Source of the DNA: Synchiropus splendidus
Lineage: Eukaryota > Chordata > Actinopteri > Syngnathiformes > Callionymidae
Reading direction: 5' to 3'
NCBI RefSeq assembly: GCF_027744825.2
Contig: NW_026527057.1
Coordinates: 620,001-684,000, forward strand
DNA: 64,000 nt
The position numbers and the translations under genes are program-made. Position 1 is the stretch's first letter, and every line of letters begins with the position of its first letter. The notes beneath the pieces were generated by a model. It was not told where the DNA came from and did no database searches. It saw only the letters and a list, made by a program, of their open reading frames with translations. Of the stretch, positions 10,711 to 24,055 are shown one piece after another.

Positions 10711-12026
10711 GGTGGGTTTCGGAACGCCAAACATAAAAGTGTCGATAACTTTGGAAAAACACTTCAGACAGTTTAGATTTGATGTGCAACTACTAGAAAG
10801 ACCCTTTCTGCTATAGTGGGAGGTTAAAATTTCATGTTCTGAAGCTTCCCTGAAAAGTTATGGCACAATGCACAAAAACGCTTTTCAGCCTGAGATAAGG
10901 TGGGTTTCGGAACGCCAAACATAAAAGTGTTAATAACTTTGGAAAAACACTTCAGACAGTTTAGATTTGATGTGCAACTACTAGAAAGACCCTTTCTGCT
11001 AAAGTGGATGGTTAAAATTTCATGTTCTGAAGCTTCCCTGAAAAGTTATGGCACAATGCACAAAAACGCTTTTCAGCCTGAGATAAGGTGGGTTTCGGAA
11101 CGCCAAACATAAAAGTGTTGATAACTTTCGAAAAACACTTCAGACAGCTTAGATTTGATGTGCACCTACTAGAAAGACCCTTTCTGCTATAGTGGGAGGT
11201 TAAAATTTCATGTTCTGAAGCTTCCCTGAAAAGTTATGGCACAATGCACAAAAACGCTTTTCAGCCTGAGATAAGGTGGGTTTCGGAACCCCAAACATAA
11301 AAGTGTTGATAACTTTCGAAAAACACTTCAGACAGCTTAGATTTGATGTGCACCTACTAGAAAGACCCTTTCTGCTATAGTGGGAGGTTAAAATTTCATG
11401 TTCTGAAGCTTCCCTGAAAAGTTATGGCACAATGCACAAAAACGCTTTTCAGCCTGAGATAAGGTGGGTTTCGGAACACCAAACATAAAAGTGTTGATAA
11501 CTTTTGAAAAACACTTCAGACAGCTTAGATTTGATGTGCAACTACTAGAAAGACCCTTTCTGCTATAGTGGGAGGTTAAATTTTCATGTTCTGAAGCTTC
11601 CCTGAAAAGTTATGGCACAATGCACAAAAACGCTTTTCAGCCTGAGATAAGGTGGGTTTCGGTACGCCAAACATAAAAGTGTTGATAACTTTGGAAAAAC
11701 ACTTCAGACAGCTTAGATTTGATGTGCAACTACTAGAAAGACCCTTTCTGCTATAGTGGGAGGTTAAAATTTCATGTTCTGAAGCTTCCCTGAAAAGTTA
11801 TGGCACAATGCACAAAAACGCTTTTCAGGCTGAGATAAGGTGGGTTTCGGAACACCAAACATAAAAGTGTTGATAACTTTTGAAAAACACTTCAGACAGC
11901 TTAGATTTGATGTGCAACTACTAGAAATACCCTTTCTGCTATAGTGGGAGGTTAAAATTTCATGTTCTGAAGCTTCCCTGAAAAGTTATGGCACAATGCA
12001 CAAAAACGCTTTTCAGCCTGAGATAA
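9583..12026 (+). repeat. Block V, copy 1 (13 monomers)
   Basis: It runs from a B triplet (CTGACAAG in the second, CCAATCAT in the third) through the CACCTAAAAG A monomer, hybrid, GGTAAAAATTT, C, a B monomer with CTAAAGTGGATGG (10899), two A monomers (the second with GGAACCCC), D with GGTTAAATTTTC, E with GGTACGCC and D. It recurs at 14095-16538 with a 4512-bp offset (24 x 188). Private differences include GTGTCGATAAC near 10741 and AGAAATACCC near 11924. Confidence 0.88.
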
Positions 12027-13906
12027 GGTGGGTTTCGGAACGCCAAACATAAAAGTGTTGATAACTTTCGAAAAACACTTCAGACAGCTTAGATTTGATG
12101 TGCACCTACTAGAAAGACCCTTTCTGCTATAGTGGGAGGTTAAAATTTCATGTTCTGAAGCTTCCCTGAAAAGTTATGGCACAATGCACAAAAACGCTTT
12201 TCAGCCTGAGATAAGGTGGGTTTCGGAACACCAAACATAAAAGTGTTGATAACTTTCGAAAAACACTTCAGACAGCTTAGATTTGATGTGCACCTACTAG
12301 AAAGACCCTTTCTGCTATAGTTGGAGGTTAAAATTTCATGTTCTGAAGCTTCCCTGAAAAGTTATGGCACAATGCGTAAAAACGCTTTTCAGCCTGAGAT
12401 AAGGTGGGTTTCGGAACGCCAAACATAAAAGTGTTGATGACTTTGGAAAAACACTTCAGACAGTTTAGATTTGATGTGCAACTACTAGAAAGACCCTTTC
12501 TGCTATAGTGGGAGGTTAAAATTTCATGTTCTGAAGCTTCCCTGAAAAGTTATGGCACAATGCACAAAAACGCTTTTCAGCCTGAGATAAGGTGGGTTTC
12601 GGAAAGCCAAACATAAAAGTGTTAATAACTTTGGAAAAACACTTCAGACAGTTTAGATTTCATGTGGAACTACTAGAAAGACCCTTTCTGCTATAGTGGG
12701 AGGTTAAAATTTCATGTTCTGAAGCTTCCCTGAAAAGTTATGGCACAATGCGTAAAAACGCTTTTCAGCCTGAGATAAGGTGGGTTTCGGAACGCCAAAC
12801 ATAAAAGTGTTGATAACTTTGGAAAAACACTTCAGACAGCTTAGATTTGATGTGCAACTACTAGAAAGACCCTTTCTGCTATAGTGGGAGGTTAAAATTT
12901 CATGTTCTGAAGCTTCCCTGAAAAGTTATGGCACAATGCACAAAAACGCTTTTCAGGCTGAGATAAGGTGGGTTTCGGAACACCAAACATAAAAGTGTTG
13001 ATAACTTTTGAAAAACACTTCAGACAGCTTAGATTTGATGTGCAACTACTAGAAATACCCTTTCTGCTATAGTGGGAGGTTAAAATTTCATGTTCTGAAG
13101 CTTCCCTGAAAAGTTATGGCACAATGCACAAAAACGCTTTTCAGCCTGAGATAAGGTGGGTTTCGGAACGCCAAACATAAAAGTGTTGATAACTTTCGAA
13201 AAACACTTCAGACAGCTTAGATTTGATGTGCACCTACTAGAAAGACCCTTTCTGCTATAGTGGGAGGTTAAAATTTCATGTTCTGAAGCTTCCCTGAAAA
13301 GTTATGGCACAATGCACAAAAACGCTTTTCAGCCTGAGATAAGGTGGGTTTCGGAACACCAAACATAAAAGTGTTGATAACTTTCGAAAAACACTTCAGA
13401 CAGCTTAGATTTGATGTGCACCTACTAGAAAGACCCTTTCTGCTATAGTTGGAGGTTAAAATTTCATGTTCTGAAGCTTCCCTGAAAAGTTATGGCACAA
13501 TGCGTAAAAACGCTTTTCAGCCTGAGATAAGGTGGGTTTCGGAACGCCAAACATAAAAGTGTTGATGACTTTGGAAAAACACTTCAGACAGTTTAGATTT
13601 GATGTGCAACTACTAGAAAGACCCTTTCTGCTATAGTGGGAGGTTAAAATTTCATGTTCTGAAGCTTCCCTGAAAAGTTATGGCACAATGCACAAAAACG
13701 CTTTTCAGCCTGAGATAAGGTGGGTTTCGGAAAGCCAAACATAAAAGTGTTAATAACTTTGGAAAAACACTTCAGACAGTTTAGATTTCATGTGGAACTA
13801 CTAGAAAGACCCTTTCTGCTATAGTGGGAGGTTAAAATTTCATGTTCTGAAGCTTCCCTGAAAAGTTATGGCACAATGCGTAAAAACGCTTTTCAGCCTG
13901 AGATAA
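11651..13906 (+). repeat. Tandem duplication of an E-D-A-A-C-B' hexamer (1128 bp)
   Basis: Units are 11651-12778 and 12779-13906. Both carry CAGGCTGAG, GGAACACC with AGAAATACCC, AGTTGGAGG, GTTGATGACTTTGG and GGAAAGCC in the same order. The first E monomer begins GGTACGCC and the second GGAACGCC, so the crossover fell in the first part of E. This duplication makes the middle version of the 7.1-19.4 kb super-repeat differ in length from the outer two. Confidence 0.92.
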
Positions 13907-14094
13907 GGTGGGTTTCGGAACGCCAAACATAAAAGTGTTGATAACTTTCGAAAAACACTTCAGACAGTTTAGATTTGATGTGCAACTACTAGAAAGACCC
14001 TTTCTGCTATAGTGGGAGGTTAAAATTTCATGTTCTGAAGCTTCCCTGAAAAGTTATGGCACAATGCACAAAAACGCTTTTCAGCCTGAGATAA

Positions 14095-16538
14095 GGTGGG
14101 TTTCGGAACGCCAAACATAAAAGTGTTAATAACTTTGGAAAAACACTTCAGACAGTTTAGATTTGATGTGCAACTACTAGAAAGACCCTTTCTGCTATAG
14201 TGGGAGGTTAAAATTTCATGTTCTGAAGCTTCCCTGAAAAGTTATGGCACAATGCACAAAAACGCTTTTCAGCCTGAGATAAGGTGGGTTTCGGAACGCC
14301 AAACATAAAAGTGTTAATAACTTTGGAAAAACACTTCAGACAGTTTAGATTTGATGTGCAACTACTAGAAAGACCCTTTCTGCTATAGTGGGAGGTTAAA
14401 ATTTCATGTTCTGAAGCTTCCCTGACAAGTTATGGCACAATGCACAAAAACGCTTTTCAGCCTGAGATAAGGTGGGTTTCGGAACGCCAATCATAAAAGT
14501 GTTAATAACTTTGGAAAAACACTTCAGACAGTTTAGATTTGATGTGCAACTACTAGAAAGACCCTTTCTGCTATAGTGGGAGGTTAAAATTTCATGTTCT
14601 GAAGCTTCCCTGAAAAGTTATGGCACAATGCACAAAAACGCTTTTCAGCCTGAGATAAGGTGGGTTTCGGAACGCCAAACATAAAAGTGTTGATAACTTT
14701 CGAAAAACACTTCAGAGAGCTTAGATTTGATGTGCACCTAAAAGAAAGACCCTTTCTGCTATAGTGGGAGGTTAAAATTTCATGTTCTGAAGCTTCCCTG
14801 AAAAGTTATGGCACAATGCGTAAAAACGCTTTTCAGCCTGAGATAAGGTGGGTTTCGGAACGCCAAACATAAAAGTGTTGATAACTTTCGAAAAACACTT
14901 CAGACAGTTTAGATTTGATGTGCAACTACTAGAAAGACCCTTTCTGCTATAGTGGGAGGTTAAAATTTCATGTTCTGAAGCTTCCCTGAAAAGTTATGGC
15001 ACAATGCACAAAAACGCTTTTCAGCCTGAGATAAGGTGGGTTTCGGAACGCCAAACATAAAAGTGTTGATAACTTTCGAAAAACACTTCAGACAGCTTAG
15101 ATTTGATGTGCACCTACTAGAAAGACCCTTTCTGCTATAGTGGGAGGTAAAAATTTCATGTTCTGAAGCTTCCCTGAAAAGTTATGGCACAATGCGTAAA
15201 AACGCTTTTCAGCCTGAGATAAGGTGGGTTTCGGAACGCCAAACATAAAAGTGTTGATAACTTTGGAAAAACACTTCAGACAGTTTAGATTTGATGTGCA
15301 ACTACTAGAAAGACCCTTTCTGCTATAGTGGGAGGTTAAAATTTCATGTTCTGAAGCTTCCCTGAAAAGTTATGGCACAATGCACAAAAACGCTTTTCAG
15401 CCTGAGATAAGGTGGGTTTCGGAACGCCAAACATAAAAGTGTTAATAACTTTGGAAAAACACTTCAGACAGTTTAGATTTGATGTGCAACTACTAGAAAG
15501 ACCCTTTCTGCTAAAGTGGATGGTTAAAATTTCATGTTCTGAAGCTTCCCTGAAAAGTTATGGCACAATGCACAAAAACGCTTTTCAGCCTGAGATAAGG
15601 TGGGTTTCGGAACGCCAAACATAAAAGTGTTGATAACTTTCGAAAAACACTTCAGACAGCTTAGATTTGATGTGCACCTACTAGAAAGACCCTTTCTGCT
15701 ATAGTGGGAGGTTAAAATTTCATGTTCTGAAGCTTCCCTGAAAAGTTATGGCACAATGCACAAAAACGCTTTTCAGCCTGAGATAAGGTGGGTTTCGGAA
15801 CCCCAAAAATAAAAGTGTTGATAACTTTCGAAAAACACTTCAGACAGCTTAGATTTGATGTGCACCTACTAGAAAGACCCTTTCTGCTATAGTGGGAGGT
15901 TAAAATTTCATGTTCTGAAGCTTCCCTGAAAAGTTATGGCACAATGCACAAAAACGCTTTTCAGCCTGAGATAAGGTGGGTTTCGGAACACCAAACATAA
16001 AAGTGTTGATAACTTTTGAAAAACACTTCAGACAGCTTAGATTTGATGTGCAACTACTAGAAAGACCCTTTCTGCTATAGTGGGAGGTTAAATTTTCATG
16101 TTCTGAAGCTTCCCTGAAAAGTTATGGCACAATGCACAAAAACGCTTTTCAGCCTGAGATAAGGTGGGTTTCGGTACGCCAAACATAAAAGTGTTGATAA
16201 CTTTGGAAAAACACTTCAGACAGCTTAGATTTGATGTGCAACTACTAGAAAGACCCTTTCTGCTATAGTGGGAGGTTAAAATTTCATGTTCTGAAGCTTC
16301 CCTGAAAAGTTATGGCACAATGCACAAAAACGCTTTTCAGGCTGAGATAAGGTGGGTTTCGGAACACCAAACATAAAAGTGTTGATAACTTTTGAAAAAC
16401 ACTTCAGACAGCTTAGATTTGATGTGCAACTACTAGAAAGACCCTTTCTGCTATAGTGGGAGGTTAAAATTTCATGTTCTGAAGCTTCCCTGAAAAGTTA
16501 TGGCACAATGCACAAAAACGCTTTTCAGCCTGAGATAA
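14095..16538 (+). repeat. Block V, copy 2
   Basis: It repeats 9583-12026 at exactly 4512 bp. The rare CTAAAGTGGATGG variant is present in both (10899 and 15411). The monomer just upstream differs: 9395 is a C with CCAATCAT, while 13907 is a C-like monomer with TTTCGA. The left edge of the duplication therefore lies there. Confidence 0.88.
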
Positions 16539-19357
16539 GGTGGGTTTCGGAACGCCAAACATAAAAGTGTTGATAACTTTCGAAAAACACTTCAGACAGC
16601 TTAGATTTGATGTGCACCTACTAGAAAGACCCTTTCTGCTATAGTGGGAGGTTAAAATTTCATGTTCTGAAGCTTCCCTGAAAAGTTATGGCACAATGCG
16701 TAAAAACGCTTTTCAGCCTGAGATAAGGTGGGTTTCGGAACGCCAAACATAAAAGTGTTGATAACTTTGGAAAAACACATCAGACAGTTTAGATTTGATG
16801 TGCAACTACTAGAAAGACCCTTTCTGCTATAGCGGGAGGTTAAAATTTCATGTTCTGAAGCTTCCCTGAAAAGTTATGGCACAATGCACAAAAACGCTTT
16901 TCAGCCTGAGATAAGGTGGGTTTCGGTACGCCAAACATAAAAGTGTTGATAACTTTGGAAAAACACTTCAGACAGCTTAGATTTGATGTGAACCTACTAG
17001 AAAGACCCTTTCTGCTATAGTGGGAGGTTAAAATTTCATGTTCTGAAGCTTCCCTGAAAAGTTATGGCACAATGCACAAAAACGCTTTTCAGCCTGAGAT
17101 AAGGTGGGTTTCGGAACACCAAACATAAAAGTGTTGATAACTTTCGAAAAACACTTCAGACAGCTTAGATTTGATGTGCACCTACTAGAAAGACCCTTTC
17201 TGCTATAGTTGGAGGTTAAAATTTCATGTTCTGAAGCTTCCCTGAAAAGTTATGGCACAATGCGTAAAAACGCTTTTCAGCCTGAGATAAGGTGGGTTTC
17301 GGAACGCCAAACATAAAAGTGTTGATGACTTTGGAAAAACACTTCAGACAGTTTAGATTTGATGTGCAACTACTAGAAAGACCCTTTCTGCTATAGTGGG
17401 AGGTTAAAATTTCATGTTCTGAAGCTTTCCTGAAAAGTTATGGCACAATGCACAAAAACGCTTTTCAGCCTGAGATAAGGTGGGTTTCGGAACGCCAAAC
17501 ATAAAAGTGTTGATAACTTTCGAAAAACACTTCAGACAGCTTAGATTTGATGTGCACCTACTAGAAAGACCCTTTCTGCTATAGTGGGAGGTTAAAATTT
17601 CATGTTCTGAAGCTTCCCTGAAAAGTTATGGCACAATGCAAAAAAAGGTTATCAGCCTGAGATAAGGTGGGTTTCGGAACGCCAAACATAAAAGTGTTGA
17701 TAACTTTCGAAAAACACTTCAGACAGCTTAAATTTGATGTGCACCTACTAGAAAGACCCTTTCTGCTATAGTGGGAGGTTAAAATTTCATGTTCTGAAGC
17801 TTCCCTGAAAAGTTATGGCACAATGCACAAAAACGCTTTTCAGCCTGAGATAAGGTGGGTTTCGGAAAGCCAAACATAAAAGTGTTAATAACTTTGGAAA
17901 AACACTTCAGACAGTTTAGATTTCATGTGGAACTACTAGAAAGACCCTTTCTGCTATAGTGGGAGGTTAAAATTTCATGTTCTGAAGCTTCCCTGAAAAG
18001 TTATGGCACAATGCGTAAAAACGCTTTTCAGCCTGAGATAAGGTGGGTTTCGGAACGCCATTCATAAAAGTGTTGATAACTTTGGAAAAACAATTCAGAC
18101 AGTTTAAATTTGATGTGCAACTACTAGAAAGACCTTTTCTGCTATAGTGGGAGGTTAAAATTTCATGTTCTGAAGCTTCCCTGAAAAGTTATGGCACAAT
18201 GCACAAAAACGCTTTTCAGCCTGAGATAAGGTGGGTTTCGGAACGCCAAACATAAAAGTGTTAATAACTTTGGAAAAACACTTCAGACAGTTTAGATTTG
18301 ATGTGCAACTACTAGAAAGACCCTTTCTGCTATAGTGGGAGGTTAAAATTTCATGTTCTGAAGCTTCCCTGAAAAGTTATGGCACAATGCACAAAAACGC
18401 TTTTCAGCCTGAGATAAGGTGGGTTTCGGAACGCCAAACATAAAAGTGTTAATAACTTTGGAAAAACACTTCAGACAGTTTAGATTTGATGTGCAACTAC
18501 TAGAAAGACACTTTCTGCTATAGTGGGAGGTTAAAATTTCATGTTCTGAAGCTTCCCTGACAAGTTATGGCACAATGCACAAAAACGCTTTTCAGCCTGA
18601 GATAAGGTGGGTTTCGGAACGCCAATCATAAAAGTGTTAATAACTTTGGAAAAACACTTCAGACAGTTTAGATTTGATGTGCAACTACTAGAAAGACCCT
18701 TTCTGCTATAGTGGGAGGTTAAAATTTCATGTTCTGAAGCTTCCCTGAAAAGTTATGGCACAATGCACAAAAACGCTTTTCAGCCTGAGATAAGGTGGGT
18801 TTCGGAACGCCAAACATAAAAGTGTTGATAACTTTCGAAAAACACTTCAGAGAGCTTAGATTTGATGTGCACCTAAAAGAAAGACCCTTTCTGCTATAGT
18901 GGGAGGTTAAAATTTCATGTTCTGAAGCTTCCCTGAAAAGTTATGGCACAATGCGTAAAAACGCTTTTCAGCCTGAGATAAGGTGGGTTTCGGAACGCCA
19001 AACATAAAAGTGTTGATAACTTTCGAAAAACACTTCAGACAGTTTAGATTTGATGTGCAACTACTAGAAAGACCCTTTCTGCTATAGTGGGAGGTTAAAA
19101 TTTCATGTTCTGAAGCTTCCCTGAAAAGTTATGGCACAATGCACAAAAACGCTTTTCAGCCTGAGATAAGGTGGGTTTCGGAACGCCAAACATAAAAGTG
19201 TTGATAACTTTCGAAAAACACTTCAGACAGCTTAGATTTGATGTGCACCTACTAGAAAGACCCTTTCTGCTATAGTGGGAGGTAAAAATTTCATGTTCTG
19301 AAGCTTCCCTGAAAAGTTATGGCACAATGCGTAAAAACGCTTTTCAGCCTGAGATAA
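15787..19357 (+). repeat. Block U, copy 2
   Basis: It repeats 7140-10710 monomer for monomer, including GGAACCCC, GGTTAAATTTTC, CACATCAG with AGCGGGAGG, GTGAACCTAC, AGTTGGAGG, the AAGGTTATCA monomer and GGTAAAAATTT. After 19357 the context changes to block R material, so the edge of the duplication is at or near the end of the GGTAAAAATTT monomer. Confidence 0.9.
17479..18981 (+). repeat. Block P, copy 3
   Basis: It repeats 8832-10334 at an offset of 8647 bp (46 x 188 minus 1). Private differences include GCTTAAATTT near 17728, CCATTCAT near 18060 and GACACTTT near 18508. It lies inside 15787-19357. Confidence 0.9.
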
Positions 19358-21049
19358 GGTGGGTTTCGGAACGCCAAACATAAAAGTGTTGATAACTTTG
19401 GAAAAACACTTCAGACAGCTTAGATTTGATGTGCACCTACTAGAAAGACCCTTTCTGCTATAGTGGGAGGTTAAAATTTCATGTTCTGAAGCTTCCCTGA
19501 AAAGTTATGGCACAATGCACAAAAACGCTTTTCAGCCTGAGATAAGGTGGGTTTCGGAACGCCAAACATAAAAGTGTTGATAACTTTTGAAAAACACTTC
19601 AGACAGCTTAGATTTGATGTGCAACTACTAGAAAGACCCTTTCTGCTATAGTGGGAGGTTAAAATTTCATGTTCTGAAGCTTCCCTGAAAAGTTACGGCA
19701 CAATGCACAAAAACGCTTTTCAGCCTGAGATAAGGTGGGTTTCGGAACGCCAAAACTAAAAGTGTTGATAACTTTCGAAAAACACTTCAGACAGCTTAGA
19801 TTTGATGTGCACCTATTAGAAAGACCCTTTCTGCTATAGTGGGAGGTTAAAATTTCATGTTCTGAAGCTTCCCTGAAAAGTTATGGCACAATGCACAAAA
19901 ACGCTTTTCAGCCTGAGATAAGGAGGGTTTTGGAACGCCAAACATAAAAGTGTTAATAACTTTGGAAAAACACTTCAGACAGTTTAGATTTGATGTGCAA
20001 CTACTAGAAAGACCCTTACTGCTATAGTGGGAGGTTAAAATTTCATGTTCTGAAGCTTCCCTGAAAAGTTATGGCACAATGCAAAAAAACGCTTTTCAGC
20101 CTGAGATAAGGTGGGTTTCGGAACGCCAAACATAAAAGTGTTAATAACTTTGGAAAAACACTTCAGACAGTTTAGATTTGATGTGCAACTACTAGAAAGA
20201 CCCTTTCTGCTATAGTGGGAGGTTAAAATTTCATGTTCTGAAGCTTCCCTGAAAAGTTATGGCACAATGCGTAAAAACGCTTTTCAGCCTGAGATAAGGT
20301 GGGTTTCGGAACGCCAAACATAAAAGTGTTGATAACTTTGGAAAAACACTTCAGACAGTTTAGATTTGATGTGCAACTACTAGAAAGACTCTTTCTGCTA
20401 TAGTGGGAGGTTAAAATTTCATGTTCTGAAGCTTCCCTGAAAAGTTATGGCACAATGCACAAAAACGCTTTTCAGCCTGAGATAAGGTGGGTTTCGGAAC
20501 GCTAAACATAAAAGTGTTAATAACTTTGGAAAAACACTTCAGACAGTTTAGATTTGATGTGCAACTACTAGAAAGACCCTTTCTGCTATAGTGGGATGTT
20601 AAAATTTCATGTTCTGAAGCTTCCCTGAAAAGTTATGGCACAATGCGTAAAAACGCTTTTCAGCCTGAGATAAGGTGGGTTTCGGAACGCCAAACATAAA
20701 AGTGTTGATAACTTTGGAAAAACACTTCAGACAGTTTAGATTTGATGTGCAACTACTAGAAAGACTCTTTCTGCTATAGTGGGAGGTTAAAATTTCATGT
20801 TCTGAAGCTTCCCTGAAAAGTTATGGCACAATGCACAAAAACGCTTTTCAGCCTGAGATAAGGTGGGTTTCGGAACGCTAAACATAAAAGTGTTAATAAC
20901 TTTGGAAAAACACTTCAGACAGTTTAGATTTGATGTGCAACTACTAGAAAGACCCTTTCTGCTATAGTGGGATGTTAAAATTTCATGTTCTGAAGCTTCC
21001 CTGAAAAGTTATGGCACAATGCGTAAAAACGCTTTTCAGCCTGAGATAA
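19358..21049 (+). repeat. Block R, partial and rearranged copy 3
   Basis: This has the E, D, CCAAAACT, AGGAGGGTTTTGG, B, GACTCTTT and CGCTAAAC monomers of block R but lacks the A monomer equivalent to 2444-2631. It then repeats its last two monomers: C with GACTCTTT and B with CGCTAAAC occur at 20298-20673 and again at 20674-21049 (376-bp offset). The CGCTAAAC monomers end in GGGATGTT, which in copy 1 belongs to a different B monomer (3008). Exchange within monomers is therefore likely. Confidence 0.82.
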
Positions 21050-21800
21050 GGTGGGTTTCGGAACGCCAAACATAAAAGTGTTGATAACTTTGGAAAAACA
21101 CTTCAGACAGTTTAGATTTGATGTGCAACTACTAGAAAGACCCTTTCTGCTATAGTGGGAGGTTAAAATTTCAAGTTCTGAAGCTTTCCTGAAAAGTTAT
21201 GGCACAATGCACAAAAACGCTTTTCAGCCTGAGATAAGGTGGGTTTCGGAACGCCAAACATAAAAGTGTTGATAACTTTCGAAAAACACTTCAGACAGCT
21301 TAGATTTGATGTGCACCTACTAGAAAGACCCTTTCTGCTATAGTGGGAGGTTAAAATTTCATGTTCTGAAGCTTCCCTGAAAAGTTATGGCACAATGCAA
21401 AAAAAGGTTATCAGCCTGAGATAAGGTGGGTTTCGGAACGCCAAACATAAAAGTGTTGATAACTTTCGAAAAACACTTCAGACAGCTTAGATTTGATGTG
21501 CACCTACTAGAAAGACCCTTTCTGCTATAGTGGGAGGTTAAAATTTCATGTTCTGAAGCTTCCCTGAAAAGTTATGGCACAATGCACAAAAACGCTTTTC
21601 AGCCTGAGATAAGGTGGGTTTCGGAACGCCAAACATAAAAGTGTTGATAACTTTCGAAAAACACTTCAGACAGCTTAGATTTGATGTGCACCTACTAGAA
21701 AGACCCTTTCTGCTATAGTGGGAGGTAAAAATTTCATGTTCTGAAGCTTCCCTGAAAAGTTATGGCACAATGCGTAAAAACGCTTTTCAGCCTGAGATAA

Positions 21801-24055
21801 GGTGGGTTTCGGAACGCCAAACATAAAAGTGTTGATAACTTTGGAAAAACACTTCAGACAGCTTAGATTTGATGTGCACCTACTAGAAAGACCCTTTCTG
21901 CTATAGTGGGAGGTTAAAATTTCATGTTCTGAAGCTTCCCTGAAAAGTTATGGCACAATGCACAAAAACGCTTTTCAGCCTGAGATAAGGTGGGTTTCGG
22001 AACGCCAAACATAAAAGTGTTGATAACTTTTGAAAAACACTTCAGACAGCTTAGATTTGATGTGCAACTACTAGAAAGACCCTTTCTGCTATAGTGGGAG
22101 GTTGAAATTTCATGTTCTGAAGCTTCCCTGAAAAGTTATGGCACAATGCACAAAAACGCTTTTCAGCCTGAGATAAGGTGGGTTTCGGAACGCCAAACAT
22201 AAAAGTGTTGATAACTTTCGAAAAACACTTCAGACAGCTTAGATTTGATGTGCACCTACTAGAAAGACCCTTTCTGCTATAGTGGGAGGTTAAAATTTCA
22301 TGTTCTGAAGCTTCCCTGAAAAGTTATGGCACAATGCACAAAAACGCTTTTCAGCCTGAGATAAGGTGGGTTTCGGAACGCCAAAACTAAAAGTGTTGAT
22401 AACTTTCGAAAAACACTTCAGACAGCTTAGATTTGATGTGCACCTATTAGAAAGACCCTTTCTGCTATAGTGGGAGGTTAAAATTTCATGTTCTGAAGCT
22501 TCCCTGAAAAGTTATGGCACAATGCACAAAAACGCTTTTCAGCCTGAGATAAGGAGGGTTTTGGAACGCCAAACATAAAAGTGTTAATAACTTTGGAAAA
22601 ACACTTCAGACAGTTTAGATTTGATGTGCAACTACTAGAACTACCCTTACTGCTATAGTGGGAGGTTAAAATTTCATGTTCTGAAGCTTCCCTGAAAAGT
22701 TATGGCACAATGCAAAAAAACGCTTTTCAGCCTGAGATAAGGTGGGTTTCGGAACGCCAAACATAAAAGTGTTAATAACTTTGGAAAAACACTTCAGACA
22801 GTTTAGATTTGATGTGCAACTACTAGAAAGACCCTTTCTGCTATAGTGGGATGTTAAAATTTCATGTTCTGAAGCTTCCCTGAAAAGTTATGGCACAATG
22901 CGTAAAAACGCTTTTCAGCCTGAGATAAGGTGGGTTTCGGAACGCCAAACATAAAAGTGTTGATAACTTTGGAAAAACACTTCAGACAGTTTAGATTTGA
23001 TGTGCAACTGCTAGAAAGACTTTTTCTGCTATAGTGGGAGGTTAAAATTTCATGTTCTGAAGCTTCCCTGAAAAGTTATGGCACAATGCACAAAAACGCT
23101 TTTCAGCCTGAGATAAGGTGGGTTTCGGAACGCTAAACATAAAAGTGTTAATAACTTTGGAAAAACACTTCAGACAGTTTAGATTTGATGTGCAACTACT
23201 AGAAAGACCCTTTCTGCTATAGTGGGAGGTTAAAATTTCATGTTCTGAAGCTTCCCTGAAAAGTTATGGCACAATGCGTAAAATCGCTTTTCAGCCTGAG
23301 ATAAGGTGGGTTTCGGAACGCCAAACATAAAAGTGTTGTTAACTTTGGAAAAACACTTCAGACAGTTTAGATTTGATGTGCAACTACTAGAAAAACCCTT
23401 TCTGCTATAGTGGGAGGTTAAAATTTCATGTTCTGAAGCTTCCCTGAAAAGTTATGGCACAATGCACAAAAACGCTTTTCAGCCTGAGATAAGGTGGGTT
23501 TCGGAACGCCAAACATAAAAGTGTTGATAACTTTTGAAAAACACTTCAGACAGCTTAGATTTGATGTGCAACTACTAGAAAGACCCTTTCTGCTATAGTG
23601 GGAGGTTAAAATTTCATGTTCTGAAGCTTCCCTGAAAAGTTATGGCACAATGCACAAAAACGCTTTTCAGCCTGAGATAAGGTGGGTTTCGGAACGCCAA
23701 ACTTAAAAGTGTTGATAACTTTGGAAAAACACTTCAGACAGTTTAGATTTGATTTGCAACTACTAGAAAGACCCTTTCTGCTATAGTGGGAGGTTAAAAT
23801 TTCATGTTCTGAAGCTTCCCTGAAAAGTTATGGCACAATGCACAAAAACGCTTTTCAGCCTTAGATAAGGTGGGTTTCGGAACGCCAAACATAAAAGTGT
23901 TAATAACTTTGGAAAAACACTTCAGACAGTTTAGATTTGATGTGCAACTACTAGAAAGACCCTTTCTGCTATAGTGGGAGGTTAAAATTTCATGTTCTGA
24001 AGCTTCCCTGAAAAGTTATGGCACAATGCACAAAACGCTTTTCAGCCTGAGATAA
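21801..24055 (+). repeat. Block R, copy 2
   Basis: It repeats 2068-4322 at a constant offset of 19,733 bp over 2,255 bp, including the GGTTGAAATTT, CCAAAACT, AGGAGGGTTTTGG, CGCTAAAC and GTAAAATCGC markers and the final 187-bp monomer (23869-24055). Divergences include AGAACTACCC near 22640, GACTTTTT near 23021 and GTTGTTAAC near 23335. Confidence 0.88.

Noticed and set aside
10900..11112. 70-codon plus-strand reading frames at 10900, 15412, 45864, 55453 and 58085
   Set aside because: All begin with GTG at monomer position 2 and exist only because the TAG at position 104 is lost. They are satellite read in one frame, 188 is not a multiple of three, and nothing protein-like is conserved.
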